Assembly: GCA_000755425.1 (NCBI GenBank)
Contig: BBMT01000020.1
Span: 1 to 64,000, forward strand
Direction: 5' to 3'
Origin: Vibrio maritimus
GTDB taxonomy: Bacteria; Pseudomonadota; Gammaproteobacteria; Enterobacterales; Vibrionaceae
Length of the DNA stretch: 64,000 nt
Shown: positions 37,407 through 47,712 of the stretch, in pieces
How positions within the stretch are numbered: position 1 is the first letter of the stretch
Layout of the letters: each line of letters begins with the position of its first letter
Notes under the pieces: model-generated
Told to the model about the DNA's origin: nothing
The model's database searches: none
The model's input: the letters and a program-made list of their open reading frames with translations, nothing else
Translations under genes and position numbers: made by a program

Positions 37407-38492
37407 ATGGAACGGATTACGGTCGAGCTTGGTGAGCGCAGCTACCCAATTTCAATTGGTGCCGGGTTATTTGATGACTCGGCTCAATTTGCCCAAATTC
37501 CCGACGGAAAATCAGTTGTGGTGATCACCAACACCACAGTATCCCCTCTTTATGCTCAAGTGATTCTTGACCAGTTGGAAAGCAAAGGTTGCAAAACCTC
37601 ATTGCTTGAACTGCCAGACGGTGAGCAATACAAAACTCTAGATACCTTTAACACGGTTCAAACCCATCTGCTCTCAGGCAACTACGGTCGCGATGTCGTT
37701 GTAGTCGCACTCGGCGGTGGCGTGATTGGCGATCTTGTCGGTTTTTCGGCGGCTTGCTATCAACGCGGTGTTGATTTTGTGCAGATCCCAACCACCTTGT
37801 TATCGCAAGTGGACTCATCGGTCGGCGGTAAAACAGCGGTGAACCATGAGTTGGGTAAAAACATGATCGGTGCTTTTTATCAGCCTCAAGCGGTGATTAT
37901 CGATACCAACTGTTTGCGTACGTTACCTGAACGTGAGTTTGCAGCGGGTATGGCTGAGGTGATTAAGTATGGCATCATTTACGATGAGGCATTCTTTGAT
38001 TGGTTAGAGGAAAATCTCGATAAACTCTACGCACTTGATCAGCAAGCGTTAACTTATGCGATTGCGCGATGCTGCCAGATCAAAGCCGAAGTCGTTGCAC
38101 AAGATGAGAAAGAGTCGGGTATTCGTGCGTTATTGAATCTAGGTCATACATTTGGTCATGCTATCGAAGCGGAACTAGGGTATGGTAAATGGCTACATGG
38201 AGAGGCTGTATCTTCCGGTACTGCGATGGCGGCTCATACCGCTCAATTGCTTGGTGATATCACGCCGCAGCAAGTCACTCGCATTATTGCTTTGCTAGAG
38301 CGAGCAAAATTGCCCGTACATACGCCTGAGTCTATGAGCTTTGATGATTTCATCAAGCACATGATGCGTGACAAAAAGGTGCTATCGGGTAAGTTGCGTT
38401 TGGTGCTGCCAACCTCTATTGGCAGCGCGCAAGTGGTCTCTGATGTACCAAGTGATCTGATTGAGCAAGCGATTGATTTATGTCGCAAGTAG
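37407..38492 (+). CDS. aroB: 3-dehydroquinate synthase
   Basis: A 361-residue NAD- and metal-dependent enzyme of the shikimate pathway that cyclises DAHP to dehydroquinate. The start MERITVELGERSYPISIGAG and the nucleotide loop ALGGGVIGDLVGFSAACYQR are diagnostic. SVGGKTAVNHELGKNMIGAF and the metal-binding histidines in NLGHTFGHAIEAELGYGKW and HGEAVSSG also occur. The frame is intact. A TTAGGAGAG site precedes the ATG. Confidence 0.96.
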   Translation: MERITVELGERSYPISIGAGLFDDSAQFAQIPDGKSVVVITNTTVSPLYAQVILDQLESKGCKTSLLELPDGEQYKTLDTFNTVQTHLLSGNYGRDVVVVALGGGVIGDLVGFSAACYQRGVDFVQIPTTLLSQVDSSVGGKTAVNHELGKNMIGAFYQPQAVIIDTNCLRTLPEREFAAGMAEVIKYGIIYDEAFFDWLEENLDKLYALDQQALTYAIARCCQIKAEVVAQDEKESGIRALLNLGHTFGHAIEAELGYGKWLHGEAVSSGTAMAAHTAQLLGDITPQQVTRIIALLERAKLPVHTPESMSFDDFIKHMMRDKKVLSGKLRLVLPTSIGSAQVVSDVPSDLIEQAIDLCRK

Positions 38493-38596
38493 CCAATACT
38501 TAACGATAGAGTGTTGAGGTTAGGCGACATCCGCGAATAGAATAAGAGGCTCCAGTTGGAGCCTTTTTTAGTTTGGATTGGTGGTAGAAAATCGGG

Positions 38597-40087
38597 ATGA
38601 GTCTGTCCTATGAACTGCGAGTACTAGAGCTCGATTCACAAACCCAGCTGCTTGAAAGAATGCAGTTGCTGACGCAATTTGCTGCAAACTTTGTGGTCGT
38701 CAAAGGTGAAGCGGGAGCCGGGAAAACCTGGCTTGCTCATCGTTATCTCGAAGCATGGTCTTATGATAAAAACCAGTCGTTGGTGACCTGTCTGCCTAAC
38801 CTGGAGGATGAGGTCAATCGCGGAAATATCCTGAGACAGCTGTTCCCGCATCAAATGTACAGTACTACCGATTCACTCAATGACAGTATCGAGCGCATTT
38901 TAGATGGTGAAACATGTAATATCGCCATTGTGGTCGATAATGCCCACCATGCTTCTCAAGCACTACTAGCTGAACTATGGCTGCTGTATAGCGCTGCGCT
39001 TTCCACACCTAAGCAAAACATTAGTGTGGTGCTGTTTACTGCGAGTGATTCAGTATCGACTAAGCTTGCTAGATTGAGTCATGGATTGGATATTAAGCCG
39101 GTAGAGCTGGATATTGATGAGTTACCAGAAGAAGAGGCTGAACGTTTTTTTGAGAGTTTGGTTCTACGCTATCTCGATGAAAGCGTTGAAAAAAGAATCA
39201 AAAGCGCGTTTACTAATACCAGACCACTTCCGGGAGAAATTTTGGCGCTAGGAGAGCACAAAGTGGAAAAGAAAGTGATTATTCGTTCATTAGTGGGCTC
39301 GCCCGCGAAGATTGCCGTCACCGTTGCCGTCATTCTGCTGTTGCTGTTCTTGGGCTATCGCTGGTTACTGCAAGCGCCAAAACCAAGCGTTGCCCCAGTC
39401 GAAACGGCGAGTGAACAGACCGTGATCCCGACCTTAGAGCAGCCAGCAGATGTTGCAAGTGAAGAGCAAGCTCAAAAAGCCAACCAAGAGATGCCATCGG
39501 ATCTGACCGCTACGGATGATTCTGAGGCATTGCCACCGGCGGTGACGTCAGAAACCGCTAGCGTAGGCGTCGCGGAAACCGGTGAACGTGTCGTGATTAC
39601 TTCAGATGTGGTTGATGCTTTGCTAGAAGATAAGACTGATATTGCCGCGCAGCAAGCAGAGGAAATTCAGCAAGCAGTAGATAGTGCAAAAACCACGAGC
39701 AATATTCAGCGTGGCCATTGAGCCTCCACCAGAGGTGGTGATTGATGATGGTGTAACAGAAGCGCTGCAAACGCTATCACCTTCTCGTTTGCACGAGACC
39801 AGTTGAATGCCTTAGCCTCAAACAGCTACACACTGCAAATTGCGGCCATGACTAAACTGGAAGATGTGCAGCTATTCTTGAACCAACACAGCTTTGAGAA
39901 GCCGGTGCGCATTTACCCAACGCTACGTGGTGAGGAAAAGTGGTATATCGTCACTTACGACAATTACGCGACGATTCAGCAGGCGCGAGATGCAGCCGAG
40001 AAGCTCCCTACAGAGTTACAGTCGCTTGGCCCATGGCCAAAAGCGCTGAGCCAAGTGAAGCGTGAAATTGCTCGCTGGACGGAATAA
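38597..40087 (+). CDS. damX: DamX, SPOR-domain cell division protein (frame broken twice)
   Basis: A septal-ring protein anchored in the inner membrane. The cytoplasmic part (residues 1 to about 235) is an AAA-type domain with P-loop GEAGAGKTW near residue 36 and IVVDNAHH. A membrane helix (KIAVTVAVILLLLFLGYRWLL) and an acidic Pro/Gln/Ala-rich linker follow. The C-terminal SPOR domain starts near SYTLQIAAMTKLEDVQLFLN. Two breaks fall in the linker. One lies near 39710, a net change equal to +1 or -2; a lost GT in CAGCGTGTGGCC is one possibility. The other is a missing T near 39787 (CGTTTTGCA). Low conservation of the linker makes the first less certain. Confidence 0.88.
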
Positions 40088-40151
40088 GCTTTCGATCTAG
40101 TCGCCTGTGAGCGAGTTAACGGCGACTCAGTCAACATTTACACCAAGCGCT

Positions 40152-40178
40152 GTTGACCTTTCTACCAGAAAGGTCAAC
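40152..40178. repeat. Perfect inverted repeat upstream of dam
   Basis: GTTGACCTTTCT-ACC-AGAAAGGTCAAC has 12-bp perfect arms with a 3-base spacer. It lies between damX and dam, 68 bases before dam. No T-run follows, so it is not a typical terminator. A second hairpin, GTCGCC ... GGCGAC, lies just upstream around 40099-40125. Confidence 0.7.
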
Positions 40179-40245
40179 ATAACAATTTGAATTATGATAT
40201 ATTCCCCAGCCTTAATTTTTGGGGTGGCAGTAAATAGAGCAAGTA

Positions 40246-41070
40246 ATGAAGAAGCAACGTGCCTTTCTTAAGTGGGCTGGTGGAAAATATGGCTTGGTTG
40301 AAGACATTGAAAAGCATCTGCCAGACGCTAGAAAACTGGTAGAACCCTTCGTTGGTGCAGGCTCTGTTTTTCTCAATACGGATTATGAGCAATACCTGCT
40401 CGCCGATATTAACCCTGATCTTATCAATCTTTATAACCTGCTCAAGACGCAGCCAGAGCAATACATTGCTGAGGCGAAACGTCTATTTACCCCAGAGCAC
40501 AATCGGAAAGAAGTCTATCTCGATATTCGCGCTCAGTTTAACCAAACTGACGACATCATGTTTCGTTCGGTCGCGTTTTTGTACATGAACCGTTTTGGTT
40601 TTAATGGCTTATGTCGTTACAACAAAAAGGGTGGCTTTAACGTGCCGTTTGGCTCCTACAAAAAGCCATACTTCCCTGAAAACGAAATGGAGTTCTTTGC
40701 AGAAAAAGCGAAGAAAGCCACGTTTGTGTGCGAGGGTTACCCTGAGACCTTTAAGCGCGCCCGCAAAGGCAGCGTGATTTACTGCGATCCTCCGTACGCT
40801 CCGCTTTCAAATACGGCCAATTTTACCTCTTATGCAGGTAATGGTTTTACTTTGGACGATCAGGCTGCACTTGCAGATGTAGCAGAGCATGCGGCGTTTG
40901 ACCGTGGTATTCCGGTACTTATCTCTAACCACGACACCACGCTGACTCGCCGCTTGTATCATGGAGCCCAGCTCAATGTGGTTAAAGTGAAGCGAACCAT
41001 CAGCCGTAATGGCGCGGGTCGCAATAAAGTCGATGAATTGTTGGCATTATTTGAACAACGAGATCAATAA
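40246..41070 (+). CDS. dam: DNA adenine methyltransferase Dam
   Basis: A 274-residue orphan methylase that modifies the adenine of GATC for mismatch-repair strand choice and replication control; it is needed for two-chromosome replication in vibrios. It shows the group-alpha order: MKKQRAFLKWAGGKYGL, the AdoMet loop EPFVGAGSVFLN near residues 33-44, and the catalytic DPPY in VIYCDPPYAPLSNTANF near residue 180. The frame is intact. It is downstream of damX, as in other gammaproteobacteria. No partner restriction gene is present, which fits Dam. Confidence 0.96.
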   Translation: MKKQRAFLKWAGGKYGLVEDIEKHLPDARKLVEPFVGAGSVFLNTDYEQYLLADINPDLINLYNLLKTQPEQYIAEAKRLFTPEHNRKEVYLDIRAQFNQTDDIMFRSVAFLYMNRFGFNGLCRYNKKGGFNVPFGSYKKPYFPENEMEFFAEKAKKATFVCEGYPETFKRARKGSVIYCDPPYAPLSNTANFTSYAGNGFTLDDQAALADVAEHAAFDRGIPVLISNHDTTLTRRLYHGAQLNVVKVKRTISRNGAGRNKVDELLALFEQRDQ

Positions 41071-41174
41071 CTCCTAGCCAAGGGCTAGGATTTACCCCCT
41101 TGCTTCGGTAGAATTGCGCGCACTGTTACTGTTATGTAAAGACTCGCTTGCAATCCATTTCACTGAGGTTAGGT

Positions 41175-41851
41175 ATGAAAGACTTTCTTATTGCTCCATC
41201 CATTCTCTCTGCAGACTTTGCTCGTTTGGGTGAGGATGTCGAAAAAGTACTCGCTGCGGGTGCTGACGTCGTTCACTTCGATGTGATGGATAATCACTAT
41301 GTGCCTAACCTAACGTTCGGTGCGCCAATCTGTAAAGCGCTACGCGACTACGGCATTACTGCTCCTATTGATGTTCACCTGATGGTGAAACCTGTCGACA
41401 GCATCGTACCTGACTTCGCGAAAGCGGGTGCAAGCATGATCACTTTCCACGTCGAAGCGTCTGAACACATCGACCGTACTCTTCAGCTCATTAAAGAGCA
41501 CGGCTGTCAGGCGGGTGTGGTATTAAACCCTGCAACACCGCTTTCTTGCCTAGATTACATCATGGATAAGGTTGACCTGATTCTTCTGATGTCGGTGAAC
41601 CCGGGCTTTGGCGGTCAGTCATTTATCCCTTCAACGCTGGATAAGCTGCGCGAAGTTCGTAAGCGTATTGATGCTTCTGGCCGCGATATTCGCCTAGAAA
41701 TTGATGGCGGTGTCAAGTTGATAACATCCGCGAAATAGCTGAAGCGGGCGCGGACATGTTTGTTGCGGGCAGCGCTATTTTCAATCGTCCTGATTACAAA
41801 GAGGTGATTGATGAGATGCGTGCTGAACTTGCAAAAGTAGAAAGCAAGTAA
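41175..41851 (+). CDS. rpe: Ribulose-phosphate 3-epimerase (one frame break)
   Basis: A pentose-phosphate enzyme interconverting ribulose 5-phosphate and xylulose 5-phosphate. The reconstructed length is 225 residues. TIM-barrel metal and substrate motifs are APSILSADFARLGED, HFDVMDNHYVPNLTFG, VHLMVKP and LMSVNPGFGGQSF. One G is missing near 41716 (AAGGTTGAT read as AAGTTGAT); after restoring it the last strands VDNIREIAEAGADMFVAGSA follow. ATG 41175 gives the family start MKDFLIAPSILS. The gph start lies 10 bases after the stop. Confidence 0.94.
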
Positions 41852-41860
41852 CGGGCAGGC

Positions 41861-42544
41861 ATGATGAGCGCAATTAAACTGGTTGTATTCGATCTCGATG
41901 GTACGCTGCTTGATAGCGTGCCAGATTTAGCACTTGCTGCTGACCAAGCGGTTCAAGAACTTGGTTACCCAGCTGTAACCGAAGAGCAAGTTCGCGATTA
42001 TGTTGGCAATGGTGCCGACATCTTGATAGGTCGTTCGCTGAGCCAGAGCATCAATGTTGATCCTAGCTTGTCGCCAGAACTGCTCGCGAAAGCGCGTGTT
42101 CTATTTGATGATTTCTATAAAGCGAGTGGTCACAAACTTAGCCACCTTTATCCAGCAGTGCACCAAACGCTGGATACTTTGGTAGCCAACGGTATCACTG
42201 TCGCTCTTCTGACGAATAAGCCATCGAAGTTTGTTCCAGAACTACTAGAGCAGCACAAGCTGGATAAATACTTTAAGCATGTGTTGGGTGGCGATGCGTT
42301 TGAAAAGCGTAAGCCCGATCCGATTGCTCTGCACTGGCTGATGGAGCAAGAACAAGTGTCGGCGGATCAGGTGCTGATGGTCGGCGATTCAAAGAATGAC
42401 ATTCTTGCTGCGCGCAACGCGGGCTGTCATGCGTTTGGTCTGACCTATGGTTACAACCACGGTGAGCCAATTGCCAATGCCAAGCCTGATTTTGTCGCTG
42501 ACATTGTGTCGGACGTGCTAAAAGCGGTCGGTATCGACGCTTAA
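41861..42544 (+). CDS. gph: Phosphoglycolate phosphatase
   Basis: A 227-residue HAD-superfamily phosphatase removing 2-phosphoglycolate formed during DNA repair. Motif I is VFDLDGTLLDSVPDLA with the nucleophile Asp. The threonine motif II is in LLTNKPSKF, the lysine motif III in GGDAFEKRKPDP, and motif IV in MVGDSKNDILAARNAG. The frame is intact. Two ATG codons are adjacent at the start (MMSAIK) and either could be used. It is coupled to rpe. Confidence 0.94.
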   Translation: MMSAIKLVVFDLDGTLLDSVPDLALAADQAVQELGYPAVTEEQVRDYVGNGADILIGRSLSQSINVDPSLSPELLAKARVLFDDFYKASGHKLSHLYPAVHQTLDTLVANGITVALLTNKPSKFVPELLEQHKLDKYFKHVLGGDAFEKRKPDPIALHWLMEQEQVSADQVLMVGDSKNDILAARNAGCHAFGLTYGYNHGEPIANAKPDFVADIVSDVLKAVGIDA

Positions 42545-42629
42545 CTTCCTCAAAATGCCGCGAAGCCAGTGTCTTTGGGTATCCTCGTTATAAAACACTG
42601 GCAAAATACTCGCCAATGAGTACACTGCT

Positions 42630-42657
42630 AAAACCGCGTTAAAATAACGCGGTTTTT
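42630..42657 (+). terminator. Terminator between gph and trpS
   Basis: AAACCGCGTTA-AAA-TAACGCGGTTTTT is an 11-bp stem with a T tail. An earlier inverted repeat GCCAGTGT/ACACTGGC (42565/42595) lies in the same gap. trpS probably has its own promoter. Confidence 0.8.
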
Positions 42658-42702
42658 CATTCTCCTAAATTATCTCGTCAAGAAGTCAAAGGAATCATAA
42701 TC

Positions 42703-43719
42703 ATGAGCAAACCCATTGTATTAAGTGGTGTTCAGCCGTCAGGTGAACTAAGTATCGGTAACTACTTGGGTGCTCTACGTCAATGGCAACAAATGCAAGA
42801 CGACTATGACTGCCAGTACTGCGTTGTTGACCTTCATGCCATCACGGTTCGCCAAGATCCGAAAGCGCTGCATGAAGCAACTCTAGACGCACTAGCAATC
42901 TGCCTTGCGGTTGGTGTTGATCCAAAGAAGAGCACGCTATTTGTTCAGTCACACGTACCAGAGCATGCTCAACTTGGTTGGCTTCTTAACTGCTACACCC
43001 AAATGGGTGAACTGAATCGTATGACTCAGTTTAAAGACAAGTCTCAGCGCTATGCGAACGATGTGAACGTCGGTCTATACGACTACCCAGTGCTGATGGC
43101 TGCGGATATCCTGCTTTACGGTGCGCACCAAGTACCAGTCGGTAGTGACCAGAAGCAGCACCTAGAACTAGCGCGCGACATCGCGACTCGTTTTAACAAC
43201 ATCTACAGCCCTGAATCGCCAATCTTTGAGGTACCAGAGCCGTACATTCCAACTGTGAATGCACGCGTAATGAGCCTGCAAGATGCGACTAAGAAGATGT
43301 CTAAGTCGGACGATAACCGTAAAAACGTGATCACGCTGCTAGAAGAGCCAAAGTCGATTCTTAAGAAGGTCAACAAGGCGCAAACAGACACAGAGACGCC
43401 ACCACGCATTGCTCACGATTGGGACAACAAAGCGGGTATCTCTAACCTAATGGGTCTGTACTCTGCAGCAACCGGTAAAACGTTTGAAGAGATTGAAGCG
43501 CAATACGCAGGCGTTGAAATGTACGGTCCATTTAAGAAAGATGTCGGTGAAGCACTCGTCGCTATGCTTGAGCCAATCCAATCTGAGTACCGTCGTATTC
43601 GTGAAGACCGTGCTTACATGGATGACGTCATGCGCCAAGGCGCTGAAAAAGCATCAGCTCGCGCAGCAGAGATGCTAGCGAAAGCGTACAAAGCGGTTGG
43701 TTTTGTGGCTCGTCCATAG
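42703..43719 (+). CDS. trpS: Tryptophanyl-tRNA synthetase
   Basis: A 338-residue class I synthetase charging tRNA-Trp. The start MSKPIVLSGVQPSGELSIGN contains the HIGH-equivalent (SGELSIGNYLG). The tryptophan-binding region DLHAITVR and DYPVLMAADILLYGAHQVPVG follow, and the KMSKS loop is present exactly in TKKMSKSDDN. The frame is intact and length is normal. It ends the aroK-to-trpS series and is closed by a strong terminator. Confidence 0.96.
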   Translation: MSKPIVLSGVQPSGELSIGNYLGALRQWQQMQDDYDCQYCVVDLHAITVRQDPKALHEATLDALAICLAVGVDPKKSTLFVQSHVPEHAQLGWLLNCYTQMGELNRMTQFKDKSQRYANDVNVGLYDYPVLMAADILLYGAHQVPVGSDQKQHLELARDIATRFNNIYSPESPIFEVPEPYIPTVNARVMSLQDATKKMSKSDDNRKNVITLLEEPKSILKKVNKAQTDTETPPRIAHDWDNKAGISNLMGLYSAATGKTFEEIEAQYAGVEMYGPFKKDVGEALVAMLEPIQSEYRRIREDRAYMDDVMRQGAEKASARAAEMLAKAYKAVGFVARP

Positions 43720-43760
43720 GCGTGTCTCGCTTAGTTATTGGTAATTAAATCATTGAATTA

Positions 43761-43793
43761 AAAGCTCCTTGGTTCGCCAAGGGGCTTTTTTTA
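43761..43793 (+). terminator. Terminator of trpS
   Basis: AAAGCTCCTTGG-TTCG-CCAAGGGGCTTTTTTT forms a stable tetraloop hairpin with a long T run, 42 bases after trpS. The rest of the gap to 43990 is AT-rich and includes a small palindrome TCAGTTAACTGA (43865-43876). Confidence 0.88.
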
Positions 43794-43990
43794 TGCGTAT
43801 TCACTTATCCTGTTGATTGTTTGGCACAGGTGGCAAACTTGGTACTTTAAATTTGATCGATATCTCAGTTAACTGAATGTTCATTATTCATTTGCAATAA
43901 AAATGACAACACTCGTCTCGAAAATAGCAAGCTTATATACAACAAAGTGCAATCATGGCAACGGACAGATTGCCATTCAATTCGAGGTGA

Positions 43991-46610
43991 ATGATGACAC
44001 GCACAAACAAAAAGCAGTGGTTGGCGTTAGCTGTCTCATCCGCATTAGCGGCTGGAGCAAACGCCGAAATTTTTATTTCGCAGTATGTTGAAGGTGGTGG
44101 CTTTAACAAAGCCGTTGAGATAGCGAACTCAGGTGATAGTGATGTCACTTTGACAGGCTATCAACTGGCGAAGTCTTCGAATGGTGATGGTACCTGGGAT
44201 TCGCTCGATCTCTCTAGCTATGCCATCCCGGCGCATTCGGTATTGGTGTTTGCGAACTCTAAGGCGAATGAAGCAGTATTGGCGCTAACGTCGGTACCAA
44301 CAAACCATCAAGCGCTGAATTTTAACGGCGATGACCCTATTGCTTTGTTGGATAGCAATGGTCAGGTGTTGGACATGGTTGGAGCGATGGGTGAGACCTT
44401 CGGCAAAGATAAAACCCTAGTTCGCTACCAAAATGCCTATCAGCCATCGAGTGTCTATATTGCACAGCAATGGGCAACGTTAGCGAAAGATGACCTTACA
44501 GGACTCGGGGAGCTCGAAGCACTTGAGCCTCCGCAAGCCTTCCAGTGTCTAGACAATGGTAATGATCCGGTGTTTACCGCGATTCAGGCGATTCAAGGAG
44601 AGGGGGGTAGTTCGCCATACATCAATGGCTACCCTTATATCACTGATGAGCAGTTCTTTGTTCAAGGTGTGGTATCCGCAGTCAGCACGGGCATTAACCA
44701 AGGCTTCTACTTGCAGGCACTAGAAGATGATCATAACCCGCTGACATCAAATGGTTTGTATGTTTACACCCAGTCTAATCCAAGCCTTGCGGCTGGAGAT
44801 GTGGTGTGTGTTCGTGGGCAAATCCAAGAGTTTTATGGTCAAACACAGCTAAAACTCAATGAGCAGGATTGGGTAAAACAGGGCGAGCAGACAGCGCCTG
44901 TAGCGACACAGGTTGAGGTGTTGGCATCCGATGAGAACTTTGAGCAAACCCTTGAGCGCTACGAGGGAATGCTGGTGAATCTGCCACAAGCCCTCGATAT
45001 GCGCGTCAGCCGCACTTTTGGTTATGACTATTCTGCTCGACGCAATAACATGGTGCTTGCCCACGAGAGGGTGAATCTGCATCCAAACCAAATATACGCG
45101 GCAGGAACGGATGAAGCCAAAGCGCAGAGTGAAGATAACTCACTACGCCGTCTATTCGTAGAGTCACCGACGCCAGCCGCCAATGGCGTGGTGCCTTACT
45201 ACCCTGAATTTGGTCGCAGCGATGTGGACCAAGATGGTAGCACCGAAGACTACATTCGTATCAACGATACCCTGTTTGGTATCGAGGGTGTGATTGGCTA
45301 CAGCTATGGCGACTATCGCTTGTTCGTGACCAATACCATCTCTAAGGATAATTTTGTTCGCAATACGCCGCGTACCGAGCTGCCTAATCTAGCCGAACAA
45401 TCATGGAATAAAAAAGATCTGCGCGTTGCGACCTTTAATGTACTCAACTATTTCACTTCACCATTTGGCGGTGACGAGAACCGTTTTGGCAGTAATCGAG
45501 GGGCGAGCAATCTAGGTGAGTTCGAGGTACAGCAAGAGAAAATCCTACAAGCTCTGCTGCGTTTAGATGCCGACATCATTGGGTTGATGGAAATTGAGAA
45601 CAATGGGTTTGGTGATAACGGCGCCATCGCTCAGTTGGTGAATGAGCTGAATGCGCGAGTGGATAATCGCAAACAACGCTACGAGTTTGTGTCTGTCGAC
45701 AGCAATCAAGATGGTGTAATTGATGCCTTAGATGCAATGGGTAGCGATGCGATTACTACGGGTGTTATCTATCGCCCAAGCAAGGTAAAACTCAAGCAGG
45801 CCAACGTCATAGAGATGCCGCGCCAAGTCGCTCCGGAAGTTCTGGATGATGATGGCAAAGTGATTGAAGATGGTAAGAACTATCAGCGTAATACTCTAGC
45901 GCCAACCTTCAAGGTGAAGGGTGGCAAAGAGAAGCTGACCGTAGCGGTGAATCACTTTAAGTCAAAAGGCTCCAAATGTTGGGAAGATGCAGCCGCCAAG
46001 TCTGAGGGGGGCAAGGAGGCCAAGATATCGATCAGCAAGGCTCATGTGAGGCATTTCGCGTAGCGGCAGCAGTGGCATTGGGTGATGTGCTTGCTCAAAT
46101 CAAGGGGCATAAGGTGGTGTTAGGTGATTTCAATGCCTACGGCAAAGAAGACCCAATGCTGGTACTGACAGACTATACCGCTGAGCGATATGGTAAAGTC
46201 ATTCGCGCGGCCCGCAACACCTTCATTGGTGAAGAGGAGCAGTTTGGTGATCAAGGGGCTGTTATCGACATAGCTATGGCTTTATCAACGTGCTGGGTGA
46301 GATGCACCCTGACGGTTGGAGCTATTCTTACAATGATGAAGTCGGCGCGCTAGACCATATCCTCCATTAGCCCGAGCTTATCTAAGCGCGTGGTTGATGC
46401 GACTGAATGGCACATCAATGCGCGGAATCGACCTTGTTTGATTATAACGATGAGTACAAAGGCGATCTGCCTAAGTACCAAGATCATTTCCGTTCATCAG
46501 ATCATGATCCTGCTGTCATTGATCTCAACATAAACGGTGGTTCTGTTGGCGTCTTTGCTTTATCAGTACTTGGCCTTATGGGATGGCGTCGTCGCCAGGT
46601 AAGTCGCTAA
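43991..46610 (+). CDS. xds: Secreted ExeM/NucH-family nuclease with GlyGly-CTERM (frame broken four times)
   Basis: An extracellular DNase like V. cholerae Xds, which degrades external DNA for nutrient use, biofilm release and escape from neutrophil traps. The reconstructed length is 873 residues. The signal peptide ends ANA-EIF near residue 26. A lamin-tail domain (residues about 27-150) and an OB-fold region (about 190-290) follow. The endonuclease/exonuclease/phosphatase domain has LRVATFNVLNYF, IGLMEIENNG, VLGDFNAYGKED and SSDHDPAVIDL. The tail GGSVGVFALSVLGLMGWRRR is a GlyGly-CTERM. Breaks: C lost near 46012, base lost near 46271, C gained near 46369, G lost near 46423. All lie in the last 600 bases. 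Confidence 0.9.
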
Positions 46611-46750
46611 CGTATCCCAAACAAATTTGCAGCTACGCGGTGGGGCATTACGTCTCGCCGCGGTTTTCTTCCCATTTTTTCTTGCCTTTCTGTCGCCATG
46701 TTGCAAAATACCGCCTTATTTTCTGCAAACTCAATGTGACCGCGAGCGCT

Positions 46751-47332
46751 ATGCTACTCATCATCGACAACTACGATTCCTTCACCTTCAACCTGTTTCA
46801 GTATTTTTCTGAATTGGGTACAGAGGTCAAAGTCGTGCGTAACGATAATATTGATATTGCTGGCATTGAGGCTCTAAACCCTTCTCACTTGGTCATTTCC
46901 CCTGGCCCTTGTACACCCAATGAAGCCGGGATCTCACTCGAGGTGATCAAACACTTTGCGGGCAAATTGCCACTGCTTGGTGTCTGCTTAGGTCATCAGG
47001 CGATTGCGCAGGTGTTTGGCGGAGAAGTCGTGCGCGCAAGGCAAGTGATGCATGGTAAGACGTCACCGATTCGACATACCAACCAGAGTGTGTTCACTGG
47101 ACTTAACAACCCTCTTACTGTGACGCGCTATCACTCGCTTATTGTGGCTCGCGACAGTTTGCCTGACTGTTTTGAAGTGACCGCATGGACTGAGCTTGAA
47201 AATGGGGAGTTTGACGAAATCATGGGATATTGTCATAAGAGTCTCAACATCCACGCAGTACAATTCCACCCGGAATCCATCAAGACTGAGCAAGGGCACG
47301 AGCTTTTACGTAACTTCCTGTTGCAGAAATAG
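46751..47332 (+). CDS. pabA: Aminodeoxychorismate/anthranilate synthase glutaminase PabA
   Basis: A 193-residue class I glutamine amidotransferase that supplies ammonia to PabB for 4-amino-4-deoxychorismate in folate synthesis. ATG 46751 gives the family start MLLIIDNYDSFTFNLFQYF; the longer in-frame extension back to 46583 overlaps the nuclease gene and is not conserved. The catalytic cysteine is in LGVCLGHQAIAQ near residue 80, and the His-Glu pair is in HAVQFHPESIKT. The frame is intact. It lies next to argD/astC rather than in a trp operon, which favours PabA over TrpG. Confidence 0.92.
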   Translation: MLLIIDNYDSFTFNLFQYFSELGTEVKVVRNDNIDIAGIEALNPSHLVISPGPCTPNEAGISLEVIKHFAGKLPLLGVCLGHQAIAQVFGGEVVRARQVMHGKTSPIRHTNQSVFTGLNNPLTVTRYHSLIVARDSLPDCFEVTAWTELENGEFDEIMGYCHKSLNIHAVQFHPESIKTEQGHELLRNFLLQK

Positions 47333-47469
47333 TCGATCTAGATCACTCTTTTTTGTTTTCTTATCTCTCATAAGTTTAACTTATGGCTTTGCAAATTTAT
47401 TCGCTTTTACTGATGTGAAGCGAGTGAACACCTTACCTGAGCAGTTTCTTCGCCCCTTCGTTAAAAAAC

Positions 47470-47508
47470 ACTTCATTCAAATTCATTTATGATGCATAAA
47501 TACTCATA
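47470..47508 (+). promoter_or_regulatory. Predicted ArgR site (ARG box pair) upstream of argD/astC
   Basis: A strong ARG box containing ATGCATAAATACTCAT (47491-47508) is preceded at 3-base spacing by a weaker one with CATTCAAATTCATT (47470-47487). They lie about 205-245 bases before the gene start in the 380-base gap 47333-47712. The remainder of that gap is AT-rich with no other supported feature. Confidence 0.65.
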
Positions 47509-47712
47509 AGGCAATATTGAATCCGGCGCAAAGTGCGCCTAAAAAGATTTTTTCACTATTGCTATGGTTAAATAAATGTAAATACAATGCTGCATCTGTG
47601 GAAAGTCGATAGAAAATGTTCTGTTGCCGATGGAAAGAGAAGGTTCCCCTACAGCCGCCATATTGAAGGCTAACCTCTTTCAGCCACACGCAGTAATAAG
47701 AAGGAATGTGTT

